Below, piece after piece: positions 30,742 to 37,456 of a DNA stretch of 37,456 bases. Source of the DNA: Nocardiopsis halotolerans DSM 44410 (lineage in GTDB: Bacteria > Actinomycetota > Actinomycetes > Streptosporangiales > Streptosporangiaceae); NCBI RefSeq assembly GCF_000341065.1, contig NZ_ANAX01000164.1, positions 12,266-49,721 of the forward strand. Reading direction: 5' to 3'. The position numbers and the translations under genes are program-made. The stretch's first letter is position 1. Every line of letters begins with the position of its first letter. Under the pieces are notes generated by a model. It did not search any database. It had not been told where the DNA came from and saw only the letters and a program-made list of their open reading frames with translations.

Positions 30742-32124
30742 ATGAAAGTTCCCCTGCCCCCACCGGCCGGAGTGTCCCGGCGCGGGCTGCTCCGCGCGGG
30801 GCTGACGGCGTCGGCGCTCGGCTCCGTCGCGGCGCTCGGCGGATGCGCCGCCACCGTCGGACCAGCGCGGGACCGGCCGATCGTCCCGCCCAAGGAACCC
30901 GGCGAGAAGATCACGCTCACGTACTGGACCTGGTGGCCGAACCTCCAGGCCGTGGCCGACATCTGGAACGCCGAGCACCCCGACATCCAGGTGCGGGCCG
31001 TGACCATCCCCGGCGGGCTCGACGGCGGCTACGCCAAGATGTTCAACTCCCTGATCGCGGGCAACCAGCCCGACCTGGCCCAGGTGGAGTTCTTCCAGAT
31101 CCCCTCGTTCCTGCTGGAGAACGGGCTGGAGGACCTCAGCCGCTACGGCGCGCTGGAGTACGCCGACCGCTACGACGAGTGGCAGTGGCTCCAGGCCTCC
31201 TACATCGACGGCCAGTACGGCGTCCCCGTGGACTCCGGGCCGATGACCTACTTCTACCGCGCCGACAGGTACGAGGACTGGGGCATCGACGGCGCCCCCG
31301 CCACCTGGGAGGAGTACGCCGAGGCGGCCCGCCGCGTGGCGGCGGCCGGGGACGGCTCCTTCATCGAGTCCTTCCCCGTCGGCGACGCGGACTGGCTCGC
31401 GGCCATGTGCATGCAGGCCGGAGCCCGCTGGTTCGGCACCGAGGGCGGTGAGTGGTCGGTCAACCTCGTCGACGACGCCTCGGTGCGGGTGGCCGAGTTC
31501 TGGGAGGGCCTGGTCCGCGAGGGGGTCCTCAACCTCACCCACGCCGTGTGGTCCACCGGCTGGTTCCAGGGCCTCCAGCAGGGCACCATCGGCACCTGGA
31601 CGGTCGGCAGCTGGGGCGACGCCATCATCAGGGGCAACGACCCCGACAACCCCGGCCGGTGGAAGGTCGCCAGCATGCCCCGGTGGGGCGACGGGGAACG
31701 GCGCGAGGGCACCTGGGGAGGATCGGCCTCGGCCGTGCTCACCGGGGCGCCCCACCCCCACGAGGCGGTGCTGTTCGCCAACTGGCTCAGCACCGACCAG
31801 CGGGCGGTGGACGCCATGATCACCGAGTGCGGCATCGGCTGGGCGGCCTCGGAGGAGCTCAACACGAACTCGGTCCGCAACCAGGGGCCCGACCCCTACT
31901 TCTCCGGCCAGAACCACACCGACGTCATCGCCGAGACCACCCGGTACATCCCCGCCGACTGGGAGTGGGGACCGACCCTGTCCAGCACCAAGAACCACAT
32001 CGGTGACGCGTTCCGCTCCGCCGTCGCCGAGGGCACCTCCTTCGTGGACGCCCTGGCCACCGCGCAGGAGAACACCGTCGCCGACATCCGCGACAAGGGC
32101 CTGTCGGTGAGGAGCGTGTCATGA
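30742..32124 (+). CDS. Sugar ABC importer, family 1 substrate-binding lipoprotein (Tat-type signal)
   Basis: The ATG at 30742 gives 460 residues. The N-terminus combines a twin-arginine motif (SRRGLLRAG, Arg13-Arg14) with a lipobox LGGC (Cys35), so the protein is probably exported folded and lipidated. The mature part is an SBP_bac_1 protein: ITLTYWTWWPNLQAVADIWNAEHPDIQVRAVTIP at the start, NSLIAGNQPDLAQVEFFQIPSFL, DGQYGVPVDSGPMTYFYRADRYEDWGI and GTWGGSASAVLTGAPHP. The many Trp residues suit sugar stacking. It overlaps the first permease gene by ATGA. Confidence 0.93.
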   Translation: MKVPLPPPAGVSRRGLLRAGLTASALGSVAALGGCAATVGPARDRPIVPPKEPGEKITLTYWTWWPNLQAVADIWNAEHPDIQVRAVTIPGGLDGGYAKMFNSLIAGNQPDLAQVEFFQIPSFLLENGLEDLSRYGALEYADRYDEWQWLQASYIDGQYGVPVDSGPMTYFYRADRYEDWGIDGAPATWEEYAEAARRVAAAGDGSFIESFPVGDADWLAAMCMQAGARWFGTEGGEWSVNLVDDASVRVAEFWEGLVREGVLNLTHAVWSTGWFQGLQQGTIGTWTVGSWGDAIIRGNDPDNPGRWKVASMPRWGDGERREGTWGGSASAVLTGAPHPHEAVLFANWLSTDQRAVDAMITECGIGWAASEELNTNSVRNQGPDPYFSGQNHTDVIAETTRYIPADWEWGPTLSSTKNHIGDAFRSAVAEGTSFVDALATAQENTVADIRDKGLSVRSVS

Positions 32125-33092
32125 CCGCCACCGCGCGCAGCGCACCCGGGACGGGTCCGCGGAACGGAGCGCCCGTCACCGCCCCCGCACGGCCCCGTCG
32201 CCGTCTTCGGAGCGGAGCCCTCGTCCCCTGGGGCTTCGTCGGGCCGTTCCTGGCCCTGTTCGTCCTGTGCTTCGTTCTCCCGATCCTGTACGCGGTCTAC
32301 CAGAGCCTCATCCAGGTCCGGAGGCACGGCCTCTTCGGTGAGGAGGGACGGGAGACCGTCTTCGCCGGGTTCGCCAACTACGCCCGCGCCCTGGGACAGG
32401 AGACGTTCGTCGACTCCATCGGCCGCGTGCTGCTGTTCGGCGTCGTCCAGGTGCCGGTCATGCTCGGCCTGGCGCTGGTGCTGGCCCTGCTCCTGGAGTC
32501 GGCCTCGGCGAAGTGGCCCGGTTTCTTCCGCGCCCTGTACTTCATGCCCTACGGCGTCCCCGGCGTGGTGGCCTCGCTGCTGTGGGGCTTCCTCTACGTC
32601 CCGGGCCTGTCCCCGATCGTGGACGTGGCCGGGACGGTGGGCCTGGAACCCGACCTGCTCGGACCCGACGCGGTGCTGTGGTCCATCGCCAACATCATCA
32701 CGTGGCTGTTCGTCGGCTACAACATGCTGATCCTCGTCGCGCAGCTCAAGACGATCCCGGGCGAACTGTACGAGTCGGCGCGCATCGACGGCGCCGGACC
32801 GATCCAGACCGCCTGGCACGTCCAACTGCCGCTGATCCGCCCCGCCCTGGTGCTGACCACCATCTTCTCGATCATCGGCACCCTCCAGCTGTTCGCCGAG
32901 CCGCAGATCCTGGCGGCGTTCACGGTGAACATCGACTCCGCGTACACGCCGAACATGGCGGCGTACAACTCCGCGTTCACCGACAACGACTACAACGTGG
33001 CGGCGGCGCAGTCGGTCATCGTGGCCCTGACGGCGTTCGTGCTCTCGTTCGGGTTCCTCTGGTTGGTCAACAGGAAGGACCGGCAGCGATGA
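32121..33092 (+). CDS. Sugar ABC importer, MalF/UgpA-type permease
   Basis: The 323-residue membrane protein has six main spans after a basic N-terminal tail. The BPD coupling loop is intact: ELYESARIDGAGPIQTAWHVQLPLIRPALVLTT, matching the EAA-G consensus of carbohydrate (CUT1) permeases. FFRALYFMPYGVPGVVASLLWGFLY and the long ENAYTPNMAAYNSAF-like periplasmic stretch are typical of the MalF partner. It starts in the stop of the binding-protein gene and overlaps the next gene by ATGA. Confidence 0.93.
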   Translation: MTATARSAPGTGPRNGAPVTAPARPRRRLRSGALVPWGFVGPFLALFVLCFVLPILYAVYQSLIQVRRHGLFGEEGRETVFAGFANYARALGQETFVDSIGRVLLFGVVQVPVMLGLALVLALLLESASAKWPGFFRALYFMPYGVPGVVASLLWGFLYVPGLSPIVDVAGTVGLEPDLLGPDAVLWSIANIITWLFVGYNMLILVAQLKTIPGELYESARIDGAGPIQTAWHVQLPLIRPALVLTTIFSIIGTLQLFAEPQILAAFTVNIDSAYTPNMAAYNSAFTDNDYNVAAAQSVIVALTAFVLSFGFLWLVNRKDRQR

Positions 33093-34006
33093 CCACGACC
33101 GACGTCAGGAAGGGCGGCGCGGCGTCCGCGCGGCGCCGCACCACGGGCCGGGGCACCGCGACCGGTGCCCCCACCCGGTCCAGGATCCTGGTCACCGCGA
33201 TCCTCGCCGTCGCCGCCGTCTACTTCCTGGTACCCGTGTACTGGGTGTTCGTGGCCGCGACCAAGACCACCTCGGACCTGTTCGACTCGTTCGGCTTCGG
33301 GCCGGGCGAGGAGTTCGTCCTGTTCTCGAACATCGGCGAGGTCCTCACCCACAACGGCGGTATCTTCTGGCGCTGGACCCTCAACAGCCTCGTGTACTCG
33401 GTGTTCGGCGCCCTGCTGGCCACCCTGCTGGCGGCGGCCGCCGGGTACGCCCTGGCCAAGTACCGGTTCCGGGGCCGCGAGCTGGTCTTCGGCATGGTCC
33501 TGGGCGGGGTGCTCGTTCCGGCCGCCGCCACCGCCCTGCCGCTGTACCTGCTGTTCAGCCAGATCGGCCTGGCCAACACCTACTGGGCGGTCCTGCTGCC
33601 CAGCCTCATCTCCCCGTTCGGGCTCTACCTGTGCCGGATCTACGCCGACGCCTCGGTGCCCGACTCCATCGTCGAGTCGGCCCGGCTGGAGGGCGCGGGC
33701 GAGGGGCGCGTCTTCCTCACGCTGGGGCTGCGCATGATGGCCCCCGCGCTGGTGACGGTGTTCCTGTTCCAGATGGTCGGCATCTGGAACAACTACTTCC
33801 TGCCGCTGGTGATGCTCGCCGACGAGGACCTGTACCCGATCACCCTGGGTCTGGTGACCTGGCAGTCCTACCAGGGCCGTGACATCGAGATGTACATGCG
33901 GGTGGTGACGGGCTCCATGCTGTCGGTCATCCCCCTGGTCATCGCCATCATCGTCCTCCAGCGCTACTGGCGCGGAGGGATGACCGCGGGCGCCGTCAAG
34001 GGTTGA
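33089..34006 (+). CDS. Sugar ABC importer, MalG/UgpE-type permease
   Basis: The ATG at 33089 gives 305 residues with a Thr/Arg-rich N-terminal tail and six spans. The coupling loop is SIVESARLEGAGEGRVFLTLGLRMMAPALVTVFLF, and the protein ends VLQRYWRGGMTAGAVKG, the common C-terminus of MalG-type CUT1 permeases. It pairs with the preceding permease to form the channel. No ATPase gene follows; actinomycete sugar importers often share one ATPase (MsiK) encoded elsewhere, and that is the simplest reading. Confidence 0.93.
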   Translation: MTTTDVRKGGAASARRRTTGRGTATGAPTRSRILVTAILAVAAVYFLVPVYWVFVAATKTTSDLFDSFGFGPGEEFVLFSNIGEVLTHNGGIFWRWTLNSLVYSVFGALLATLLAAAAGYALAKYRFRGRELVFGMVLGGVLVPAAATALPLYLLFSQIGLANTYWAVLLPSLISPFGLYLCRIYADASVPDSIVESARLEGAGEGRVFLTLGLRMMAPALVTVFLFQMVGIWNNYFLPLVMLADEDLYPITLGLVTWQSYQGRDIEMYMRVVTGSMLSVIPLVIAIIVLQRYWRGGMTAGAVKG

Positions 34007-34013
34007 CCCGCGT

Positions 34014-34051
34014 CGGCGGGACCCCGTCCGAGCCCTTCGGGGGTCCCGCCG
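34014..34051 (+). terminator. Hairpin terminator of the sugar importer operon
   Basis: CGGCGGGACCCC (34014-34025) pairs with GGGGTCCCGCCG (34040-34051), a perfect 12-bp stem 8 bp after the last permease stop. No T run follows. Confidence 0.75.
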
Positions 34052-34118
34052 CTTCCGGAGAAGCCCGTTCCTCCAGGGGAACGGGACCCCTCCCGCCGTT
34101 CCGCCCGGCCCGGACGCG

Positions 34119-34361
34119 TCACCAGGCCCGGACGCCGCCGACGGGGGCGGGCAGGCGCTCGTTCAGCCAGGTCCACGTGCCGTCGTTCTCGGTGAAGCGG
34201 CGCTGGACGCGCTCCACCTCCGTGAGCGGGTTCGAGAACACCTCGTTCCACGCCCCGGCGGCGCGCTCCTCCAGGTAGAGGCTGCGTGCGTCGGTACGCA
34301 TGCGCACCGCCTGGAGGGTGTGGGAGGAGCCGTCGCGCAACTGGATGCGGTAATAGGCCAT
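34119..34361 (-). CDS. Small protein of unknown function, 80 aa
   Basis: I do not recognise a named family. The protein MAYYRIQLRDGSSHTLQAVRMRT... is compact and beta-rich in its first half (two or three strands), with LYLEERAAGAWNEVF and then a helix (EVERVQRRFTENDG) and a Trp pair (TWTWLNE). The composition is that of a real soluble protein rather than a chance frame: balanced charges and codons with GC-rich third positions. The ATG follows an AGGGA sequence. It is convergent with the sugar importer and separated from it by a terminator. Function unknown. Confidence 0.65.
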   Translation of the reverse strand: MAYYRIQLRDGSSHTLQAVRMRTDARSLYLEERAAGAWNEVFSNPLTEVERVQRRFTENDGTWTWLNERLPAPVGGVRAW

Positions 34362-34826
34362 GGGAAGTCCCTGGAGTGTGGTTCGTCCTGGAGGGAAGGA
34401 CGGTGCGTTTCCCGGAACGCGCTCGGCACCGGTGGGTGCGCGTGGGGGATCGGTTTCCCGGAACGTGCGGCGGAACGTGCGTGGTCAGCCGCGTGAGTGT
34501 CCGAAGGGCGGCGGCGGGAGTGCCGAGACCCGGAGTGCTCCGGGGAACGGGTGCGGGTGCCGGGGCACCGTGCTGTCCGCGTTCATGGACTCTACTCCTG
34601 TCCGGGGCGGATCGAGGCCGGAATCAGGCATGGGGCGGATGAAATCCCGGTGATCCGACGGTGATCACGGACTCCGATTCGGAAAAAGGGCTTGTTACCG
34701 CCACATAGCACACGATTCGTTTGATTCACTGCGGAAGTCGGGGGCCGTGAAAACCTCTTGCACCCGGCCGCCTCCTCACCGCAGTGTGATCGCCGTTCGT
34801 GTTTCCATGAGAGATAGCGAGTCGAC
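34362..34826. other. Gene-free region upstream of the SDR gene
   Basis: These 465 bp hold no gene I can support. The part from about 34650 to 34740 is markedly less GC-rich (runs such as GGAAAAAGGGCTTGTTA and CGATTCGTTTGATTC) and probably contains the promoters of the divergent genes. The word GATTCG occurs twice (34677 and 34714 regions). No convincing operator dyad was found. Confidence 0.45.
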
Positions 34827-35600
34827 GTGGCAATCACCCACCCCCGTGCCACCCGCCCCCGTACCGCCGTCGTCTCCGGCGGCGGTACCGGCATCGGCAG
34901 GGCCACCGCCCTGGCGTTGGCCGCCCGAGGACACCGCGTCGGCCTGGTGGGCCGACGCGGGGAACTCCTCGCCGCGGTGGCGGGGGAGATCCGCGCCGCG
35001 CACGGGCCGGACGCGGCCCACCACGCGGCACTCGACCTGACCGACCCCGAGGCCGTGGGCGCCGCCGCCCCGGACCTCGCCGAGCGCCTCGGCGGCGTGG
35101 ACGTGCTCGTCAACAACGCCGGCGGCCTGCGTCCGGCACCCGGCTCCGACCTGGCGGGGACGGCGGCGGGCTGGACGGACGCGTGGTCGGCGAACGTGCT
35201 CACCGCCGTACTGCTCACCCAGGCGCTGCGCCCCCACCTCCGGGTCGACGGCGGCCGGATCGTCAACGTCAGCTCGATCGCCGCGCTGCGCGGTGGCGGC
35301 GCTTCCTACTCGGCGGTCAAGGCCGCCCTGCACGGCTGGACCTTCTCCCTCGCGGGCGAACTGGGCCCGAGCGGATGCACCGTGAACGCCGTGGCGCCCG
35401 GCTACGTCTCCGACACCGGGTTCTTCGGCGGCACGATGACCGACGAACGCCACGAGCGCCTGGTCGGCCAGACCGTCACCGGCCGCGCGGGAGCTCCGGA
35501 GGACGTCGCCGACGCGATCGCCTGGCTCGCCTCTCCCGGGGCACGGCACGTCACCGGGCAGATCGTCCAGGTCAACGGCGGCGCGTACATGGGCCGCTGA
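34827..35600 (+). CDS. Short-chain dehydrogenase/reductase (classical SDR)
   Basis: The 257-residue protein has every classical SDR motif: the nucleotide-binding SGGGTGIGRA (about 17-26), NNAG (about 95-98), the catalytic Ser in IVNVSSIAAL, the YSAVK pair (Tyr and Lys four apart) and the PGYV segment after it. The end, ITGQIVQVNGGAYMGR-like, is the usual FabG-type C-terminus. GRRGEL after the second strand, with Arg rather than Asp, suggests NADP(H) preference. It would reduce a ketone or oxidise an alcohol; the substrate is not readable. The GTG start lacks a clear ribosome-binding site. Confidence 0.92.
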   Translation: MAITHPRATRPRTAVVSGGGTGIGRATALALAARGHRVGLVGRRGELLAAVAGEIRAAHGPDAAHHAALDLTDPEAVGAAAPDLAERLGGVDVLVNNAGGLRPAPGSDLAGTAAGWTDAWSANVLTAVLLTQALRPHLRVDGGRIVNVSSIAALRGGGASYSAVKAALHGWTFSLAGELGPSGCTVNAVAPGYVSDTGFFGGTMTDERHERLVGQTVTGRAGAPEDVADAIAWLASPGARHVTGQIVQVNGGAYMGR

Positions 35601-35617
35601 GGGGCGCGTCCACCGGG

Positions 35618-35650
35618 CCGCCGTCACCGACCGGGTTTCGGCGACGGCGG
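35618..35650 (+). terminator. Hairpin terminator after the SDR gene
   Basis: CCGCCGTCACCGA (35618-35630) pairs with TCGGCGACGGCGG (35638-35650), a 13-bp stem with one mismatch, 18 bp after the SDR stop and well before the kinase gene. Confidence 0.7.
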
Positions 35651-35759
35651 TCGGGGCGTTCTGAAGGGGGCGACTCGATTACCCTCGAAGTGCACCTTCT
35701 GCTCCCTGCGTGCTCCCCTTTCACGCCGCCCCGCCCCGAATGAGCGAGGTTCCCCTCAA

Positions 35760-37421
35760 GTGTCCACAGCCACCTTCACCGCCACCCTTCCCACGACCGT
35801 CACCGACCTGACTCCGGATGACCCGCTCCGGATCGGCCCCTACCGGCTGCTCAAACGGCTGGGAGCGGGCGGGATGGGTCTCGTGTACGCGGCCCGGGAC
35901 GAGGGCGGTCAGCTGGTGGCCGTCAAACTGATCCACCCCGAGTACGCGTCGGCCGGCGACTTCCGTGCGCGTTTCGCGCGCGAGGTGGAACTGCTGGGCC
36001 GTGTGGGCGGCGCCTGTGCCGTGCCGCTGCTCAACGCCGACACCGAGGCCGCCCGCCCGTGGCTGGCGACCCCGCTCGTGCGCGGCATGACGCTGAGCGA
36101 CTACCTGCGCAAGCACGGTCCGCTGGGAGAGGAACTGCTGCGCGGCCTCGCGGTGGGGGTGGCCGAGGCGCTGTCCCAGATCCACGAGGCGGGGATCGCG
36201 CACCGCGACCTCAAACCCTCGAACATCGTCCTGTCGCCGGAGGGTCCGCGGGTCCTGGACTTCGGGGTGGCGCGGGCGATCGACCAGACCGCCATCACCC
36301 GCACCGGGATGCTGAGCGGGTCGCCGGGGTGGATCAGCCCCGAGCACTACCGCGGCGAGCCGGTCTCGACCTCCGACGACGTGTTCGCGTGGGGTGCGCT
36401 GGTGGTGTACGCGGCGACGGGGCGCCCGCCGTTCGGCGCGGGGAACGCGGCGGCGGTGGCGCACCGGGTGCTGAACGTCCCCGCGGACGTCGAGGGCTTC
36501 TCCGGCCCCCTGGCCGACCTGGCGCTGCGCGCGCTGAGCAAGCAGGCGGCGGACCGCCCCACCGCGCTGGAACTGGTGCACGGCGTGGTCCAGGCCGCCT
36601 CTCCGGGACGGGCCATCGCACCGGTCCACGACGTCGGATCGGCGGCGGCGGTCACCGCCGGTGTGCTGGACCGCGACTGGCACGGCGTACGGACGGGATC
36701 CGAGCGCGAGTACGAGATCCCCGTGGCGGAGAGAGGCCGGGGCACGGGACGGGTCCTGGCCCGCACCGGTGCCGCGCTGGGGTCCCTGGTCCTGCTGGCG
36801 GGGCTCATCGCGGGCGGTGTCGCCCTCGGCCAGAACTGGGAGAGCCTGCCCATGGCCGCGTGGTTCACGACCGAGGAGGAGCCACAGGAACCCGCCCAGG
36901 AGCAACCGGCGGAGGAGCACCGCGTCCCGGGACCGGTCTCCACCGAGGAGCCCAGTGAGGAGCCGTCGGAGGAACCCTCCGAGGAGCCCAGTGAGGAGCC
37001 CAGTGAGGAGCCCAGTGAGGAGCCGTCGGAGGAGCCCTCCGAGGAGCCCTCGGACGAACCCGAACCCGAGGCCGAACCCGAGACCGAGGCCCCACAACCG
37101 CCGCCGACGGTGCCGTTGACCGTGTTCAACGCCGACGGGCCCTGCCAGGCCTCGCGCGCGCCGGAGTGCGGCCTGCGGCTGGTCCGCGACCCCTACGCCC
37201 CCTACGCCGCGAGTGGGAACCGTGCGGGCACGGTCTGGCACAATGACGCCCTCCAGGCGACGTGCCGGGTCACGAACGGCACCACCGTCACGGACGAGAG
37301 CGGGATGAGCACCAGCACCATGTACCTGGTGACCACAGGCGGCGGCGTCACCGGATGGCTGCCCGGCGCCCGCACGCGCGACACCGCCCACGTCCGCGTC
37401 TGCGAGCCCCACGAGATCTGA
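35760..37421 (+). CDS. Transmembrane serine/threonine protein kinase (PknB/Hanks type)
   Basis: The 553-residue protein has a cytoplasmic kinase domain (about 25-280) with all catalytic features: GAGGMGLVY, AVK (Lys), HRDLKPSN, DFG in VLDFGVAR, and SPGWISPEHY in the activation segment. After a linker comes one membrane span (RTGAALGSLVLLAGLIAGGVALG, about 337-360), then an outside stalk with nine EEPS units (DNA 36945-37052) and a C-terminal domain of about 100 residues with four cysteines and VTGWLPGARTRDTAHVRVC, possibly an SH3-like binding module. It has no PASTA repeats. It would sense an outside signal and phosphorylate cell proteins. GTG start with a weak GAGG upstream. Confidence 0.93.
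   Translation: MSTATFTATLPTTVTDLTPDDPLRIGPYRLLKRLGAGGMGLVYAARDEGGQLVAVKLIHPEYASAGDFRARFAREVELLGRVGGACAVPLLNADTEAARPWLATPLVRGMTLSDYLRKHGPLGEELLRGLAVGVAEALSQIHEAGIAHRDLKPSNIVLSPEGPRVLDFGVARAIDQTAITRTGMLSGSPGWISPEHYRGEPVSTSDDVFAWGALVVYAATGRPPFGAGNAAAVAHRVLNVPADVEGFSGPLADLALRALSKQAADRPTALELVHGVVQAASPGRAIAPVHDVGSAAAVTAGVLDRDWHGVRTGSEREYEIPVAERGRGTGRVLARTGAALGSLVLLAGLIAGGVALGQNWESLPMAAWFTTEEEPQEPAQEQPAEEHRVPGPVSTEEPSEEPSEEPSEEPSEEPSEEPSEEPSEEPSEEPSDEPEPEAEPETEAPQPPPTVPLTVFNADGPCQASRAPECGLRLVRDPYAPYAASGNRAGTVWHNDALQATCRVTNGTTVTDESGMSTSTMYLVTTGGGVTGWLPGARTRDTAHVRVCEPHEI
36945..37052 (+). repeat. 12-bp coding repeat (EEPS x 9) in the kinase stalk
   Basis: Nine in-frame units encode Glu-Glu-Pro-Ser. 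The serine codons run AGT, TCG, TCC, AGT, AGT, AGT, TCG, TCC, TCG, so the AGT-TCG-TCC block appears twice, which indicates growth by unequal exchange of larger blocks as well as single units. The stalk is acidic and extended and should vary in length between strains. Confidence 0.9.
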
Positions 37422-37456
37422 CGGCCCGTCACCGGCGGCCGCCTCGGCACACGGCT

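Noticed and set aside
36059-36958. Second plus-strand frame inside the kinase gene
   Set aside because: It is a shadow of the kinase frame and is Arg/Gly/Ala-rich.

Overview
The window is GC-rich DNA (most third codon positions are G or C) with many GTG starts, ATGA/GTGA gene overlaps, an XRE/DUF397 pair, a dCTP deaminase of the actinobacterial kind, and sugar and peptide ABC importers with lipoprotein binding proteins. This points to a filamentous actinomycete. Nocardiopsis or a close relative is my guess from overall protein character, not something I could test.

Layout. (1) 1-5055: a lipid/surfactant-type catabolic block on the minus strand (start of an alkyl sulfatase, an acyl-CoA dehydrogenase, an acyl-CoA ligase), a divergent TetR regulator and an MFS transporter. 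The TetR/ligase gap and the MFS promoter share a 12-bp operator-like word. (2) 5056-6975: a small accessory island with a truncated and possibly frameshifted XRE regulator, a DUF397 protein, a 3'-half relic of tRNA-Gly, an unknown gene, and the intact tRNA-Gly(CCC). (3) 7115-11348: dcd, then a glycine betaine/proline ABC importer (ATPase, permease, lipoprotein) behind a CRP-like site and a structured leader. (4) 11522-12748: a rhomboid protease and a small membrane protein, both minus strand. (5) 13414-19346: a dpp/opp-type peptide importer (A, B, C and a fused D-F ATPase). (6) 19347-20700: a stand-alone IS200/IS605-type tnpB, minus strand, with all RuvC residues, abutting the 3' end of the peptide ATPase gene. 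(7) 21078-25385: a D-Ala-D-Ala carboxypeptidase, a TIGR03086/DinB-like protein, an AraC regulator, and a sugE-tetR efflux operon with a near-consensus promoter and a 30-bp operator dyad. (8) 25693-26994: an L,D-transpeptidase lipoprotein. (9) 27118-34006: a TetR regulator divergent from a GH3 glycosidase, a 49-bp tandem repeat array, and a carbohydrate importer (binding protein plus two permeases, no ATPase). (10) 34119-37421: a small conserved-looking protein, an SDR oxidoreductase and a transmembrane Ser/Thr kinase with an EEPS repeat stalk.

How the parts work together. The left block would desulfate, activate and begin oxidising an alkyl chain under TetR control. The GH3 enzyme and sugar importer would hydrolyse and import an oligosaccharide, also apparently under a TetR protein, probably with an ATPase encoded elsewhere. 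I see no complete novel defence or mobile system. The strongest leads are the tnpB locus with its hairpin ends, the tRNA-Gly relic bracket, the 49-bp tandem array, and three readable TetR operator candidates.
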